The position numbers were made by a program, and so were the translations under genes. A stretch of DNA of 64,000 nt from Bretschneidera sinensis (Eukaryota > Streptophyta > Magnoliopsida > Brassicales > Akaniaceae), in the NCBI GenBank assembly GCA_023935145.1, contig CM043700.1, forward strand, positions 137,979,328-138,043,327, read 5' to 3'. The notes beneath the pieces are model-generated. The model saw only the letters and a program-made list of their open reading frames with translations, made no database searches and was not told the DNA's origin. This document shows positions 1 through 12,259 of the stretch, piece after piece. Each line of letters begins with the position of its first letter. Within the stretch, counting starts at the first letter, position 1.

Positions 1-366
1 GTAATATAGCTCACCGTCTGTTTGAATTTCTTTGGCTGTTATTTCTTCTATTGAAATGAGAGTTTTGCCAAATACTGTTACCGTGCTTATTCTCTTTCTT
101 CATAACAATATGTTAATTTGAGTTGAACCTGAATTGGGAATTAGCTAGCAAATAATTTGTGAAATTGCATTAACTCTATGGTATTGCTCCTATCATTTCA
201 TTTGAAGACTGATCGTGGTAGAGTCTTTAAGCAATCAATAGTAACTTCTTATCCAAAAAAGGTAACTTTATCTAATTAAGGCACATGTGGCAGATATTTC
301 AGCGAGGCATTTTTGATGCTTGGAGGGGCTTGCAGCTTTGCGTTTGCTTAAATTCAAACAGGCAAA
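1..366 (+). other. Region upstream of the ASHH1 start codon
   Basis: No open coding sequence is seen. The stretch before the ATG ends in a pyrimidine/A-rich run followed by CAG at 358-360, then GCAAA and the ATG. This would fit an intron inside the 5' UTR with its acceptor at 360, but the cap site and any upstream exon are not visible. The core promoter may lie outside the window. Confidence 0.4.
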
Positions 367-3300
367 ATGTTATTTTCTTGTGATCCGGTATAGATTCTCT
401 ATGGCATTATATTACTTTTAGCCATATATTTGATTATTTAATTCCCTTTAGCATTTATTTAAATATTCCATCTTCTTTGTTTATATTCATGCATTGCATC
501 GCCTTTTTCTTGGTATGTATCTGTGTGTCTGTGCATGTCTGAGGGATGGCAGAGGGAATCTGTGGTTGTTAAGAAGAAGTGGAGGTCTATTCATAGCTTC
601 ATAAATTAATAACTTGTACGAAGTAGTAGTTTTTAAAAAGAGAAGGAAGAGGTGGAGATGAAAAAGAAGCAGGAGTCTTTTGAAATAGTTGTGTTATGCT
701 TAATTCTTCTTAGTTTCATAAATTGATAACTTTAAAAGGTAATTGTTAAGAAGAAGAAGAAGAATACTTTAATGTATTTCAACTTGATTGTTGGAGGTCT
801 AAGAAGAAGAAGAAGGATGCACTTCTCTATGAAATTCTTCTTAGTTTCATAAATTGATAACTTTAAATGGTAATCTTTGATTCTTACACTTCCTAGATAG
901 ACAAAAGAGTGTGTGTGTGTGTGTGTGTATGTGCCCCCCTTTTATTAAGCATAATATGCGCCAATCAAGTAATTAGGGAATATTTTGTTTCAAGGATCAG
1001 GAGGGTGAAGATCTGCCGCAGTATGACGATATTTATCAAAATGACTTCTCATATCGAAAGTAAGACATCTTTTATATTTTGTTTCCCCTCTCATAGTATG
1101 CATTTGTTGGATTTACTTGTGAAGCACATTTTTTTTTACTTTAAGCAATGGGTGTTTCTTTACAAATTTTAACTATCATGGAATTAACTAGAGTATGAAA
1201 ATGCTCACAATATGTCTCTGCATTTAGTAGTTGATGTTATCAATTAGTTTGGCATATGTCATTGTAGCTATTTAATTACTCCTGAAATGATTAATGGATA
1301 TTGAGGTGTTCCTGGTGACTTTATATTCTACTAATATCTGCTTCTTTCTTAGTGCAATGACTTTACCATTGCTTCTTTATTTTACCCCATATAATTTGGC
1401 TCCTTGCTCCCACCTAATCCGAGCTTGCTGAGCAACCTGATGGATGTTACAGTCTTTCCCATACTTATAGAAAAAAATATTACAGTCTTGCCTGCTTCTT
1501 CTATTAATTATTTGTTACTTAAGGCTGTTCTTTGGGATTTTAAGATCTATAAATGTTGTTCCCTGAGTTGTACCTCAGTGGTGGGGACACCACATTCTCA
1601 CCCATGAGGGCAGGAGTTCAAACCCCCCTTCCCCCAAATATTTTGCAATGACTTTCTTCTAATTTCAAAAACTGATCTATAAATGTTATATGCCGTTGTT
1701 GAATATTATCTTCTGGCTATAGTGCTGCTTTTTATTAAAGTGATGGGTATATTTGTTTCCCTAAGTTGAGGAAGCCTTGTGTGTATAGGTAGTTCGCATT
1801 CATAGTATCATCTTAATTGCTTTCCTTTTGAGACAGACTGGATAATGAATGACATCAATTTAGATTGACCAATTTTAACATTTCATTGGTAGCTGGTGTT
1901 ATATCTGTAAAGGGATGCATATGTGGTTGACAACCTTCTTTATTCTTTGCTTGTGACATATCTGGGGCTTATAAGCTGATAAGCCCTAAGTTGTGGTGTA
2001 CATTACATTTTGCTTCTCAAAAATTTAGTTGCTTTAGTTATTAAATGAAGGCCTTAGATCAGTTTCGAGAGATTTATTGATTCAACCGACTGTTCTTTGA
2101 TAGGAGATCACTGTATTTGCTCCTTTCTGCAGCAGTGCTGCCCCCCACCCTCTCTTTATCAGTGTAATTATAATCCAGAGTTCACTTGCAATGCATCAAG
2201 TCTTCGAAGTATGGTATTTTCAATTTTCATTAATGTATTAAGGTGAAGGCTATTCAGAAATCTGAAGATATGTAGAGCTATGGGAAGCATGTTTGCTTTT
2301 AACGTCCTATTGAAGGAACAATCACTAACTTTCCATTAATAGGAGAAAACCTTATGAAGTGATTCATGCTCTTTCTCTTCCCTTAGGATAAGACAAGTCA
2401 TGCATAGGGTCCCATCTTAGCATACATGTTTACAAAAGAAAAGATACGTATTAGTGCATATATGTCAAAAAATAGTTTGGATTCTGCTTGTTGTTACTGT
2501 ATGTATAATAATGTATATATTAGGGTGTTAGTGCATTTTAAATTATATGCTCATAGAACTGGACATAATATTAAAATACATGGTTATTTGAGGCACTATA
2601 ATTTTTTTATATCTTACCAGGGTTCTCGTAAGTATTTGTCTACTAACTTGTTTGTGAAACTTACTGGAATTTCAACAGATTTTTAAAGAGTTGGTTAAAT
2701 ATATGTGGCTACTGATGACTGTTGGTTTCTTATCCCTGGGCCACCGTTTGGATATTTTATAAACTAAATAACCTTCTAATGTAAAGATCATATAATACTT
2801 TGGGCTTGGAGCAGCATTTGGGCTTCAAAGGAGCTAAAGAAAGCCTACTCCTTGATACCTCTCTCTATTTTTTGGATTGTAGGGCATGAAAGAAATAGAA
2901 AGGCTTTTGATAGTGTTGAGTGGTCTTTAGAAACCATTAGGGATGTTTGGTTTAATACCCTTAGTTTTTGGTTCAAGAGTATTTTTTTTTTGTGTAAATG
3001 ATGAAGACCTAGATTTTGTGGAGCTTCTCTCTTGTATGTAGCCTTTTGTTCTTGGGTTGCACGGTTGCACCCCCTTGGTGCCTTTTTTAATATATTTTTA
3101 CTCGTAAAAAAAATCATATAATACTTTGAAATCCTTTCAAAGAATGCTCTTAATGTTTGTCTTTCTGGGTTGTAGTGGGATGGGGATGTCTAAATGCTGG
3201 ATGTTTATATATTTATTACATAATTTTTACACCAATCAATGGGATATCAATAACTTTCATCTGTTTGTGGTTCTAGACACAAGAAACAGAAGGAAGAGGA

Positions 3301-6300
3301 TATTGCTATCTGCGAATGCAAATTTGACTTTGGTGATCCTGATAGTGCATGTGGGGAGAGGTGCTTGAATGTATTAACCAGCACAGAATGCACCCCTGGT
3401 TACTGCCCTTGTGGTGTTTATTGCAAGAATCAGGTAAATGTAAAGCTAGTGTGTGTTTGTGTATGACTCTGTGCATATTGCTAGACCAAAAGGTTATGGC
3501 CTCACATCACTCATTTTTTCTTTCCATGTTTTAATTTTCTTTTGTTAGGCATTAGTCTTTGATGTGGAGTGATGTGTTTAATATCATATCTTATAAATTA
3601 TCAGTACTTTACTTTTTTAATTGACTGTTCTTTCTGTCTTCTATGCTCCTTCATTCAATTACCAAACAATTGGATCTTTTATACAGAAAAAAATTATTTC
3701 TTTTTTTTGCCACTCAGTTTCTTCATAAATTTCTCATAATTATTTATGTATCATAGTATAGGTAGCAAGTGATTTTTTGGACATATGGGTAGGAAGAGGG
3801 TTCTTTCATCTTGAAAATGCGAATAATATTCATTATTTTTTTTGAAGTGATTTTTTAGGCATTTATTGAAAGAAGGCAATTGCTTTGAGTTTGATCCGGG
3901 AAAGTGGGAAACAGTATTTTTATTATTTCTTCATTTGAATTTAAAGTAGATTCTTATTGTTAGTCCATTTTTCTATTCTTTCTAGATCAGCACAAATAAA
4001 AACAGAAAATAGATTCATAGGCTCAATATGTTATATTGTAATGGAACTCATGCTTGATAGAAATATTAAACTGCATTGTCAACAAGTGAGGTAGGTTCAA
4101 TAACAATATAAAGAAACAGATGAAAAAAGGAAAAATAGATTACAACTTAGTTTTATTTTGTCCTGATTTTCTTTCATGGTTTTATAAGAACTCCTCTATA
4201 AATTTTAAATAAATTCATTTCTTATCCATAAAAGATAAAAAGAAGAGGAAAAAGATATGTTATCTAAAAAGCTTACCTCTTACTATAGACAATCTTCAAA
4301 GGAGGGGGAAGATTATAGTCAATAGATGCTATATGTGCAAAGAGAAGGCTGAATCTGGTTTTCATCTTTTGGTGGAACGCACTTTTGCTAGAAGCTTGTA
4401 GGAAATGGCTTATAGAATTGTCGGATTCTCTTGGGTGATGACAGGGTCAATGAGAGATGAAATAGAGGCTTGGAGTGGTGTTAGAGCTTCCAAGAAGGTA
4501 AAAAAGGCCTTAGGCTTAATTCCTCACTCAATTTGATGGATTGTGTGGAGAGAAAGGAATCGGAAGGTCTTTGAAGGTTTTGAAAGTTCATTTGTAAATA
4601 TAAAAGATAGTTGGTTCAATACTCTTAATTTTTGGATTAGAGGAAATTACTTTGTAAATAATGACGATCTTGTAGGTTTTGTAGATTTCCTTCATTTTAT
4701 TAAGTCTTTGGCTTTTCGGTGCACCTTCTTGGTGCTTTTTAATAAATTTTTGCTAATTAAAAAAATGCTTACCTTCCACTTTTGTTGATCAAAATAAACA
4801 TTTGAACTTTCTTGCATGCTATTTTCTGTACTTTAATAGATTATCATAAAATATTCCTTGAATAGTTTTTGACAGGGACGGTTTAGAAAGATGACTTGAA
4901 GCTTAGTGAATTCATGAGTTTCCTTATTTTAATATCAGGAAATTATGCAATCTTATTTAATGTTTCATGTGTACTGACAACAGAAATTTCAGAAATGCGA
5001 ATACGCTAAAACAAAGTTGTTTAAAACTGAAGGCCGTGGTTGGGGGCTACTAGCTGCTGAAGATATAAAGGTAATAGTTACCAACTTATTATTAACTTTA
5101 AATGATCAAACTTGGCAATTTGATTATTCTTTACTGTAAACTTCATTTGTAAGATTGTCGCTGGTTTAAGGTGTCTGTGCAAATGGAGAAGTTTTATTGC
5201 TGCTTTATGTTATTGTATTTATTGCACCTTTTTTTTTTGCTAAGCTGCTGCACTTTTTTTTATCTTTTTTATAAGTTTTGCACTTTTTATCAGTTGGAAT
5301 GTAATTATTCCTTGTCTTCAACCAAATTACATGTTATGGTTAAATTTCTTGAACTGTTAAATCGATTACCATTGTTCAGTGAGTTTCATTTATTTAATCT
5401 TCCTTTTTTTTTTTGTTTGGGGATGGGATTCTATAATATAGGCAGGACAGTTTATTATTGAATACTGTGGAGAAGTAATATCATGGAAAGAAGCAAAGCT
5501 GAGGTCTCAAACTTATGAAATTCAGGGTAGGGTATAAATTTATCCGAAGCACATTATTTTCATTTTTCTGGATACCTGTTATGTCTTTGTGCGGCTTGAT
5601 GCAGGTCTAAAGGATGCATTTATTATTTCTCTCAATGCCTCTGAATCAATAGATGCTACTAAAAAGGGAAGCCTTGCTAGGTTTATAAATCATTCATGGT
5701 GAGCCACTAGTCAGGACAAATGATATATAATTGCAGTTGTCCAAAGTTGACATTGACTACATTCTTTTTCTAAGTTCGCAGTCATCCGAATTGTGAGACA
5801 AGGAAGTGGACCGTTTTGGGAGAAATAAGGGTCGGAATATTTGCAAAGCAGAATATTTCTGCTGGAACTGAACTGGCGTATAATTATAATTTTGAATGGT
5901 ATGGTGGTGCCAAGGTCCGCTGCCGCTGTGGTGCAGCCAACTGTTCTGGATTTCTTGGGGCAAAGTCTCGTGGCTTTCAGGTAAATTTCAAAATAGGTGG
6001 AATAGTATTGATTTTAAATTTGGAAAATTTTTTGCTTCATGTCCAAAGACATGCTCTGCAACAACTGAAGTCATCAAAGATGAATAGTGCATGAATTGCT
6101 GTCACATGTGTATATTAATGCATTCTTTATCAGCCATTTCATGATTTTAAAGCTGTGGAAGGGGGAATGGGGAGGAGATAGAGAAAACAAAAAATTGGGG
6201 CCATGGTATAAAGCCTTACAGAGCTTAGTAGTTGAGCTACTGTTTTATTTTTTCCAAATTCTTTTTTTTCATTGGTAAAGTTAATATTCTATGTGTAAGG

Positions 6301-9300
6301 CACCAAGAGGGGTGCAACCCATTTACAAGAGGATTATCTACAAGTAGTCAGCAAACTCTAGGACTCATCCTCATTTAAAATGTAATTTCCGTTGAATAAA
6401 AAAACAAAGGGTATTAAACCATTCAACTTTAATGGACTCATGGGAATCTGAACTCCATCAAAAGTCCTCCTACTTCACTGTTTCCAAATCAAACAAAATA
6501 TAGATAAAGGGATCAAAGCATAGGCTTTCTTCATCTCTTTAATTGGATGAATACCACTTCATGCTCACAATTCGTCCAAAATAGAACTGGCGATAACCCA
6601 ATCAATTTCCAAAACATAATACACCATATCCCAAAGATGTTTAGTGAAGGAACATTCCAAATCTTGAGGTGTCATTCCTTTGTCTATTGTGCCTTTGAGA
6701 GAGTTGAAAAAGAGATGTCTAAGTGGTGCAAGGAAAATGAAATAACATATGATTAATTTTAATGGTCATCAATATTTTTTAAGCAACAAGGATATAGAAC
6801 TGATATTTAGAGTCCAATAGAATATGAGGTTTAACTTTGAAACTAACAAAAATATAAATCACCAGAAATAACGGAATTAGGTCTGTCATTGTTAGCAACT
6901 GGAAATTTGTAACTTAGTACGTTCAAATAATTAATTTTTCAATCCATTGATGATGACTATAGCATTGCATATTTGGACCAAAGTTCTACATGAATTATCA
7001 GTTTCATTTTTTCTGTGTTGTTGGTTGATCTACTTTCTTTTATTGATGTAACTTGCTTTTATTGATGTAACTCTAACACTCCCTTTCTAATGTGAATGCT
7101 CCAAAAGGAGGATACCTATGTATGGGAGGACGATGATGAACGGTAATGTGCTTCTCTATTTTTTTAATAACAAATGTATATCTCTATTATTATGATACAT
7201 TTATGTGCAACTTGACTTTTCATCATTCTCAACTAATGGTGATGTCCTATTTCTATACCCAATTTTTTGTGATGCATATATATGTACTTTTAAGCTTTTG
7301 TCATTGCTAGTTAAGGGATGGGGAACTCTCCCTGTGTTGTCTAGCTCATTCATTGGGCTTAGTGAGAAAAAGAACATTTATCGAGTATCAGCAATTAATT
7401 GGATCTATACATGAACAAATGTTGTACTTTTCTACACTAGATTATAGTTTTGGGATTCATAGCCCATCCATTGGGCTTTGGGAGAAAAAGAACATGTATC
7501 AAGTATCAACAATTAATTGGATTTACACATGCATAAACTTCATACTTTTCTACAGTTTTGATTATAGTATTGGGCTTGGCCTTGTCTTATTGGTTGAATT
7601 GGGGTACCCAGATACTTAGCCAGTCCGTACTCCATACTTTGAATCTGACAGTGCTGGACTCAAATATAAAGGAAACCAAATCTAATCCCCTCATCTTGAA
7701 GCAAGTTCTGGAGACCATGCGACAATGATGGCTGGAAGAATGTCAAGCAGTCTCCACAATGGTTAAACATGTCAAAAGTCAATGCTTCATGAGGCTCCTA
7801 GTGAGTTTTGCGTTGTTTAAAATCTCTGATAGGTGATTACTATGATATTGTTCAGCAAAAACAGAAAAGTTAGTTCTAGGAAACAGCTTTATTACGATAC
7901 AAGGAATAATTATGTCGCTCCTCTTCGTCCTTAGCATAATAGAGGGCTTGAAGTTATTATAATTTCCTTAACTGGAGGGCTTACCCTGTCATTTGTTATC
8001 TTTCTGGAGCAAATACTGCTCATTTAAACTTATACCTATAATGCAACTACCGCACATGCTGGTGGATAATTTAGGTGGTCACAAAAAGGTTTGATGGATT
8101 GTGAACACTTCCCTATTGATTCAAATCCGAAAATATAGTGCACTTCTTTTCTCATTATGGAACTAATTTATATAGCAAAGTGTCAAAAGCTCAAAGTTGG
8201 GTAATTAGTATACTCCTAACTCTTTACTAGTAATGTTTGTTGATGTCAAACCATCATTTATCAGTCATCAAGCAACCCAGAAAGGGAAACAGAAAATGGC
8301 ATTATCATTTGGTACTATTTTCATTTCTTTACTGTGTGTTATGCAATCTAGCCTAGTTTTCCATCACTTCCAGCTTGATATCGTCTATCTGAGTTGGATT
8401 CTTGTGAAGCTATATTGTACAGGAGACTGCCTTGCCATTTGTCGCATGAAAACTCAGATGTTTCAGTTCTATAAGAAGGGGAAGCTTGTTTTAGATAGTT
8501 AACACAGTATTAAATTTCTTAATTTGTCACTGGTGGGCCTTTTTTGAAGTTTCTCTTAGGAGGCATGCACTCACTTTTTTTTTTCATTGTTAAAACCCAC
8601 GCACGCGCCTTGAACTGGAAATGTCCTTACCATAGCTCAAAAGCAAGGCAGGACGCACTGTCATTGTTGTTGTAGAAGGGCATGGGAAGATACGAATCAT
8701 TTCTCAAGAATATTAGGTTATGGTTGTGCATATTTAAGGAAGTTGTTGAAATTAAACTTTAGTTTATTCTAACTCCCTTACCCCACAAAGTTACTTTCCA
8801 TAATGATATTATCTGCTACTAGATTTATATAACTCATGTTTGGTTACAGGTATTCAGTTGAAAAAATTCCACTCTATGATTCTGCAGAAGATGAGCCTTC
8901 TTCCAAGCTCTCCAAAACTGTGGATACCTCAAATTCTGGATCTGTCACCAATGCCAAAAATGAATACTCCATAATGAATGTCAGTGTGCGATCTGAGCAT
9001 CAGTTGGAGTCTACTGCTCTAGTTGTTCAGCCACTTGACTTGGCTCCAATGGATGACATTGTTGTGAATACAGTGAAAACTGAAGCAACTGAAGAGATGA
9101 AACTTTTTACTCAGGATGCTGAACAGGCCTTTCCACAAAAGAATGCAATGATATCTCGTATTCGAAGTAATAGTGTGTGCCGGAATTATCACATTGGGTC
9201 ACGGCCCTTGCCAAAGAAAAGATCAAAGCAATATTCTGGTGGAAAGACAAAGCATCTTTTACAAAGGCATGTTGATGTAAAACATGTTGCTCAACTCTTA

Positions 9301-11657
9301 GTGCAGAAGGAAGCACAAGAGGAAGTTTCCAGATATGAGGTATGGATTGTCTTTTTATGTATGTAGACTGGTTTATGCAAAGCTTAGCTGGAGCCCATCT
9401 CAGCTTTAAGTATTACCATGATTTTAACTCCACTGAGGCTCGTAATAATTTTCCAAGTAGATCTGGAAAGTTGGTTTATTTAAGGCTCTTAATTTTCTAT
9501 TTGCTCATGATACATAATGCTGCAAAGTTGTATAGTACCCATATACCCCATGCATCCCATTTTGGCTTTTTTCAATGCAGTTTTTGTCACTTATCAGTAA
9601 AAAAAATGCTAAAAGGTTTTGTAATTAGTTTATATTATTCAGTTGGCAAGTGCAATCCTAGGATCTTGCTATGGTGGGATTAATGTAGGTGACTACCCTT
9701 TTTCAGTTAGCAACTAACCAGTTCAAATTACTGATATTTTTTAAAACTTAAAAGGATATAATAAATAGAAAAACTTTCATATTATTTGAAAAAGAAATTG
9801 ATTCATTTGTAAAAAGCTGGAAATGACATCAGTCAAGTTGAAAGAAGGATGTTGTACATGGTTTGATTATTTACAATGTTGGTCTGTTGATTCACCAACT
9901 GAGAGTGTTTTGATCTGATTAGAAGTTATAAAGAGGGGTAAAGGTAGATCAAAACTTACATTTCTTTTTTTGTTTAAGCAATAGAGTAGATAAAAACTTA
10001 CTTGGGTTAAAGTTGTAAATAAATATTTAACTTCTGAAAGTCATGGGGAGTATATTGATTTAGACTAAGAAAATTGGAGGAAAATGGTTTGTACTGAATC
10101 CAACTGGTTTTGATTACGCTTTGGAAAAATTGACCAACGGAATATGCTTTGTAGGCACTTAATTTTTTTTATCTCCTCTCTTTTCTCCTCTCTATTAACG
10201 ATTTGTGGAAAGAATGTGATTTGCACCATGGTATGGCAGATCTGGAAATTAGTTTTAATATGCTCTATATTGATTTAGACTAAGAAAATTGGAGGAAAAT
10301 GGTTCGTTCTGAATCCAACTGGTTTTGATAATGGGTAAGCTTAGGAAAAATTGACCAAACGGAATATGCTTTTTAGGCACTTCATTTTTTTTTATTGTTG
10401 GATTTTTTTTTACCTCTTCTCTCTTTTCTCCTCTCTATTAACGATTTGTGGAAAGAATGTGATTTGCTCCATGGTATGGCAGATCTGGAAATTACTTTTA
10501 ATATGCTCCCACTGTATTCAAAAGTTAATATTACTCAGATACCTCATGCATCACTCATCTTACTCACGTTTCATCATTTTCATCAAGGTGGTGGATGCTT
10601 CATCCAATTACACTTCATCTATTTATGCTGATCCTTGTTTCCCGTCGGTTACTACCTATCTATAAAATACCATTTTCAGAATGTAGTCTGGGGGAAAAGC
10701 CTTGTATCTATCATTTCATGCTTCACTCAGATGATGAATGCATGTCATATTGTCCCAGTGATGGATACCTTATCCAATTGATTAGAAAAACTCGAACGAT
10801 ATCCAAACGTTTATCATAGAGTAACTTTACAGCTATCTTTTCTCTGTACTTCTATGTGCAATTGCACGAGCTGGGTTGGTTAGAGGTGAACTTGGTTCCA
10901 GTGTATAATACCACAACTCAAACCTAACCCAACCCAATCCTCACATATGAATGTCCTGAGGCCAGCTTGTATTAAATTTCTAGGGCTCTGGTTAGGTTTG
11001 GGTTGGCTTGTAAAAGCTAAAATCAGGTTCAAAGAAATCGGGTTGGGTTTGGTCAAGTCAAGATCTCCTAAAAGCTAGGGTTTCAGTCTTTTCCTTTTAT
11101 AGATTGGGAAGGATATATGTTTCTTTCATTATATAATAAAGATATAGGTTGATGGGTTTAAAGTTACGATAGGGTAGAAGAAACTCCCATCTTTACCCAA
11201 CCTTGATTTACTTTGGGTTGGTATTTCAGAACCCTAACCAATCCAACCCTTAAAAATCTTAAACTTGTTGGAAGGCAAGGTTGGACTGGCTTGCCCAAGT
11301 TGCAACCCTGGTGCGCAGGCGTGAGTGGACCAGGGTGGAACATAATATGCTTTTACAACTTCCTCAAAATTATGGGTTACTGTGCAGGAAATGAAGAATG
11401 AAGCCACCTCCCAACTTACTTCCTTATATGATGAAATTCGACCTGCCATTGAAGAGCACGAGAGAGACAGCCAAGACAGTGTAGCTACAAGTGTAGCTGA
11501 GAAGTGGATAGAAGCCTGCTGTTTGAAACTGAAAATGGAATTTGACCTCTACTCCTCCATTATCAAGAATATTGCCTGCACTCCTCGAAAGGCACAAGAC
11601 AAAAATAAAACTTGTGAAGAAGACAATGATAATGGAGTGAAGTACTTGGAATTATAA
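367..11657 (+). CDS. ASHH1: SET-domain histone H3 lysine methyltransferase, ASHH1/SDG26-like, ten coding exons
   Basis: Coding exons read as 367-387, 995-1059, 3277-3433, 4984-5070, 5442-5526, 5605-5698, 5782-5980, 7108-7142, 8850-9339 and 11388-11657. All junctions are GT-AG and phases agree, giving 1,503 nt (500 aa). A Cys-rich AWS domain lies at about residues 40-85 ([19 protein letters not shown], then [12 protein letters not shown]). The SET domain runs about 85-210, with GRGWG, the NHSC motif at 167-170 (split by an intron) and YNYNFEW near 203-209. Post-SET cysteines are C217, C219 and C224. The start MLFSCDP, the downstream YQNDFSYR segment and the (R)[14 protein letters not shown] segment match my memory of Arabidopsis ASHH1, a nuclear enzyme linked to H3K4/H3K36 methylation and flowering time. 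Length fits that family. No lesion is seen. ASHH1 versus a close ASHH relative rests on recall, not alignment. Confidence 0.87.
909..929. repeat. (GT)n microsatellite in ASHH1 intron 1
   Basis: About ten GT units lie 66 bp upstream of the exon 2 acceptor. The run is pure except at the 3' end, where it turns to ATGTG. Confidence 0.9.
1558..1673 (+). mobile_element. tRNA-derived SINE, 116 bp, with 14-bp target duplication
   Basis: The insert carries a pol III A-box-like segment (TACCTCAGTGGTGGGGA, near 1570) and a B-box-like segment (GAGTTCAAACCC, near 1613), spaced as in tRNA-derived SINEs. It ends in an A-rich tail. It is bounded by a perfect 14-bp direct repeat, GATCTATAAATGTT, at 1544-1557 and 1674-1687, which marks retroposition. 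It sits in ASHH1 intron 2 in the sense direction. The family is not named. Confidence 0.8.
2803..3112 (+). mobile_element. 5'-truncated L1-type LINE tail with 16-bp target duplication
   Basis: The + strand still reads as the end of a plant L1 ORF2 ([17 protein letters not shown] region). It is followed by the typical 3' end with TTGGTGCC, a T-rich stretch and a poly(A) run at 3106-3112. A perfect 16-bp direct repeat, ATCATATAATACTTTG, flanks it at 2787-2802 and 3113-3128. It lies in ASHH1 intron 2, 164 bp before exon 3. Confidence 0.88.
4270..4766 (+). mobile_element. 5'-truncated L1-type LINE tail with reverse-transcriptase zinc-binding remnant
   Basis: The reading frame gives [11 protein letters not shown], then [12 protein letters not shown] and a HLLVE segment, as in the C-terminal zinc-binding domain of plant L1 ORF2. 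This is followed by [15 protein letters not shown]. The element ends with the same TTGGTGC...AATAAA...poly(A) 3' terminus as the copy at 2.8 kb. A short repeat GCTTACCT is present at both edges (about 4271 and 4767), but the left one may belong to the element, so the 5' limit is uncertain. It lies in ASHH1 intron 3. Confidence 0.8.
6262..6760 (-). mobile_element. 5'-truncated L1-type LINE tail, antisense in ASHH1 intron
   Basis: Read on the - strand, this shows the same 3' signature: GGTGCAACCC-type end, CTTGGTGCC, then a poly(A) seen as T8 at about 6261-6268 on the + strand. Degraded coding resembles [17 protein letters not shown] of L1 ORF2 C termini. The upstream (right) limit near 6.76 kb is approximate, and no convincing target duplication was found. 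Confidence 0.7.
7350..7575. repeat. Degenerate tandem duplication, period about 118 bp, in ASHH1 intron
   Basis: The segment starting CATTGGGCTT at 7351 is repeated from 7469. Both copies contain GAGAAAAAGAAC, AATTAATTGGAT and CTTTTCTACA in the same order. Copies differ by substitutions and small indels. Not coding. Confidence 0.8.
10051..10508. repeat. Tandem duplication of about 215-240 bp in the last ASHH1 intron
   Basis: The block from TATATTGATTTAGACTAAG at 10051 recurs at 10266. Both contain the same GAAAGAATGTGATTTGC and GGTATGGCAGATCTGG segments. The second copy has extra T-rich sequence. The homology is high, so the duplication is fairly recent. Confidence 0.85.
10870..11290. repeat. 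Low-complexity GGGTTGGG/CCCAACCC-rich stretch near the last ASHH1 acceptor
   Basis: Scattered inverted and direct copies of GGGTTGGGTT and CCTAACCCAACCCAA lie within about 400 bp. This subterminal-repeat style resembles hAT-type elements such as the one at 27.7 kb. No clear terminal inverted repeats or target duplication were found, so this is only a suspected element relic. It ends about 100 bp before exon 10. Confidence 0.4.
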
Positions 11658-12240
11658 ACTTATTGGGTCTTATTGCATGGAAAGTCTACAACTTCAATCT
11701 ATCGTAGATGCTGAGTGGACCAAATTTTTTTAGCAGTTTATAGTCGTTCATCACCGAAAGCTTGACATGTTGCCATTTAGTAAACAAGGTACTTACCTCG
11801 TACAAAACTTCTTTTGAATTTTTTTTGTTTATGTGAGGAAGTTGAAAGGAATAATTGGAACGGAAGAAATTCAAGCTTTACTACAATGTTTTTAACTTGT
11901 TTTACACTGTCGTATTTGTACATAACTTCAAAAAAGGAAAATCAGAGAATAGGTTGTCATGACAAAAACTTTGAACCATTCTTTCTTGATATTGTACAAA
12001 AGTTCTTTTTATGAGGTTCATTGTTGTCGATACCTGACTTTCGGCGAAAAACCATTTCATTTAGGAGACTTTAGTAGTATTGTTTTTACCAATGTGTGTG
12101 TCTATCTATTTATTTATCTGATGCTGGCTCCCAAATTTTCTCCATCTTAATATGGGTTTACATTGAATATGCAAATATTTGTTATAGTATTTACATTCAA
12201 TATTAAATTATATTTTTTTACTAACTTGACAGTTAAAATT
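11658..12240 (+). other. Region downstream of the ASHH1 stop
   Basis: No second gene is visible. The first few hundred bases probably hold the 3' UTR, but no strong canonical AATAAA signal could be chosen, so the transcript end is not placed. Confidence 0.4.
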
Positions 12241-12259
12241 AAACCATTGATGCATTAGC

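Noticed and set aside
1570..1625. Functional tRNA gene
   Set aside because: A and B boxes are present, but the segment lacks a foldable full tRNA and is bounded by a 14-bp target duplication, so it is a SINE.
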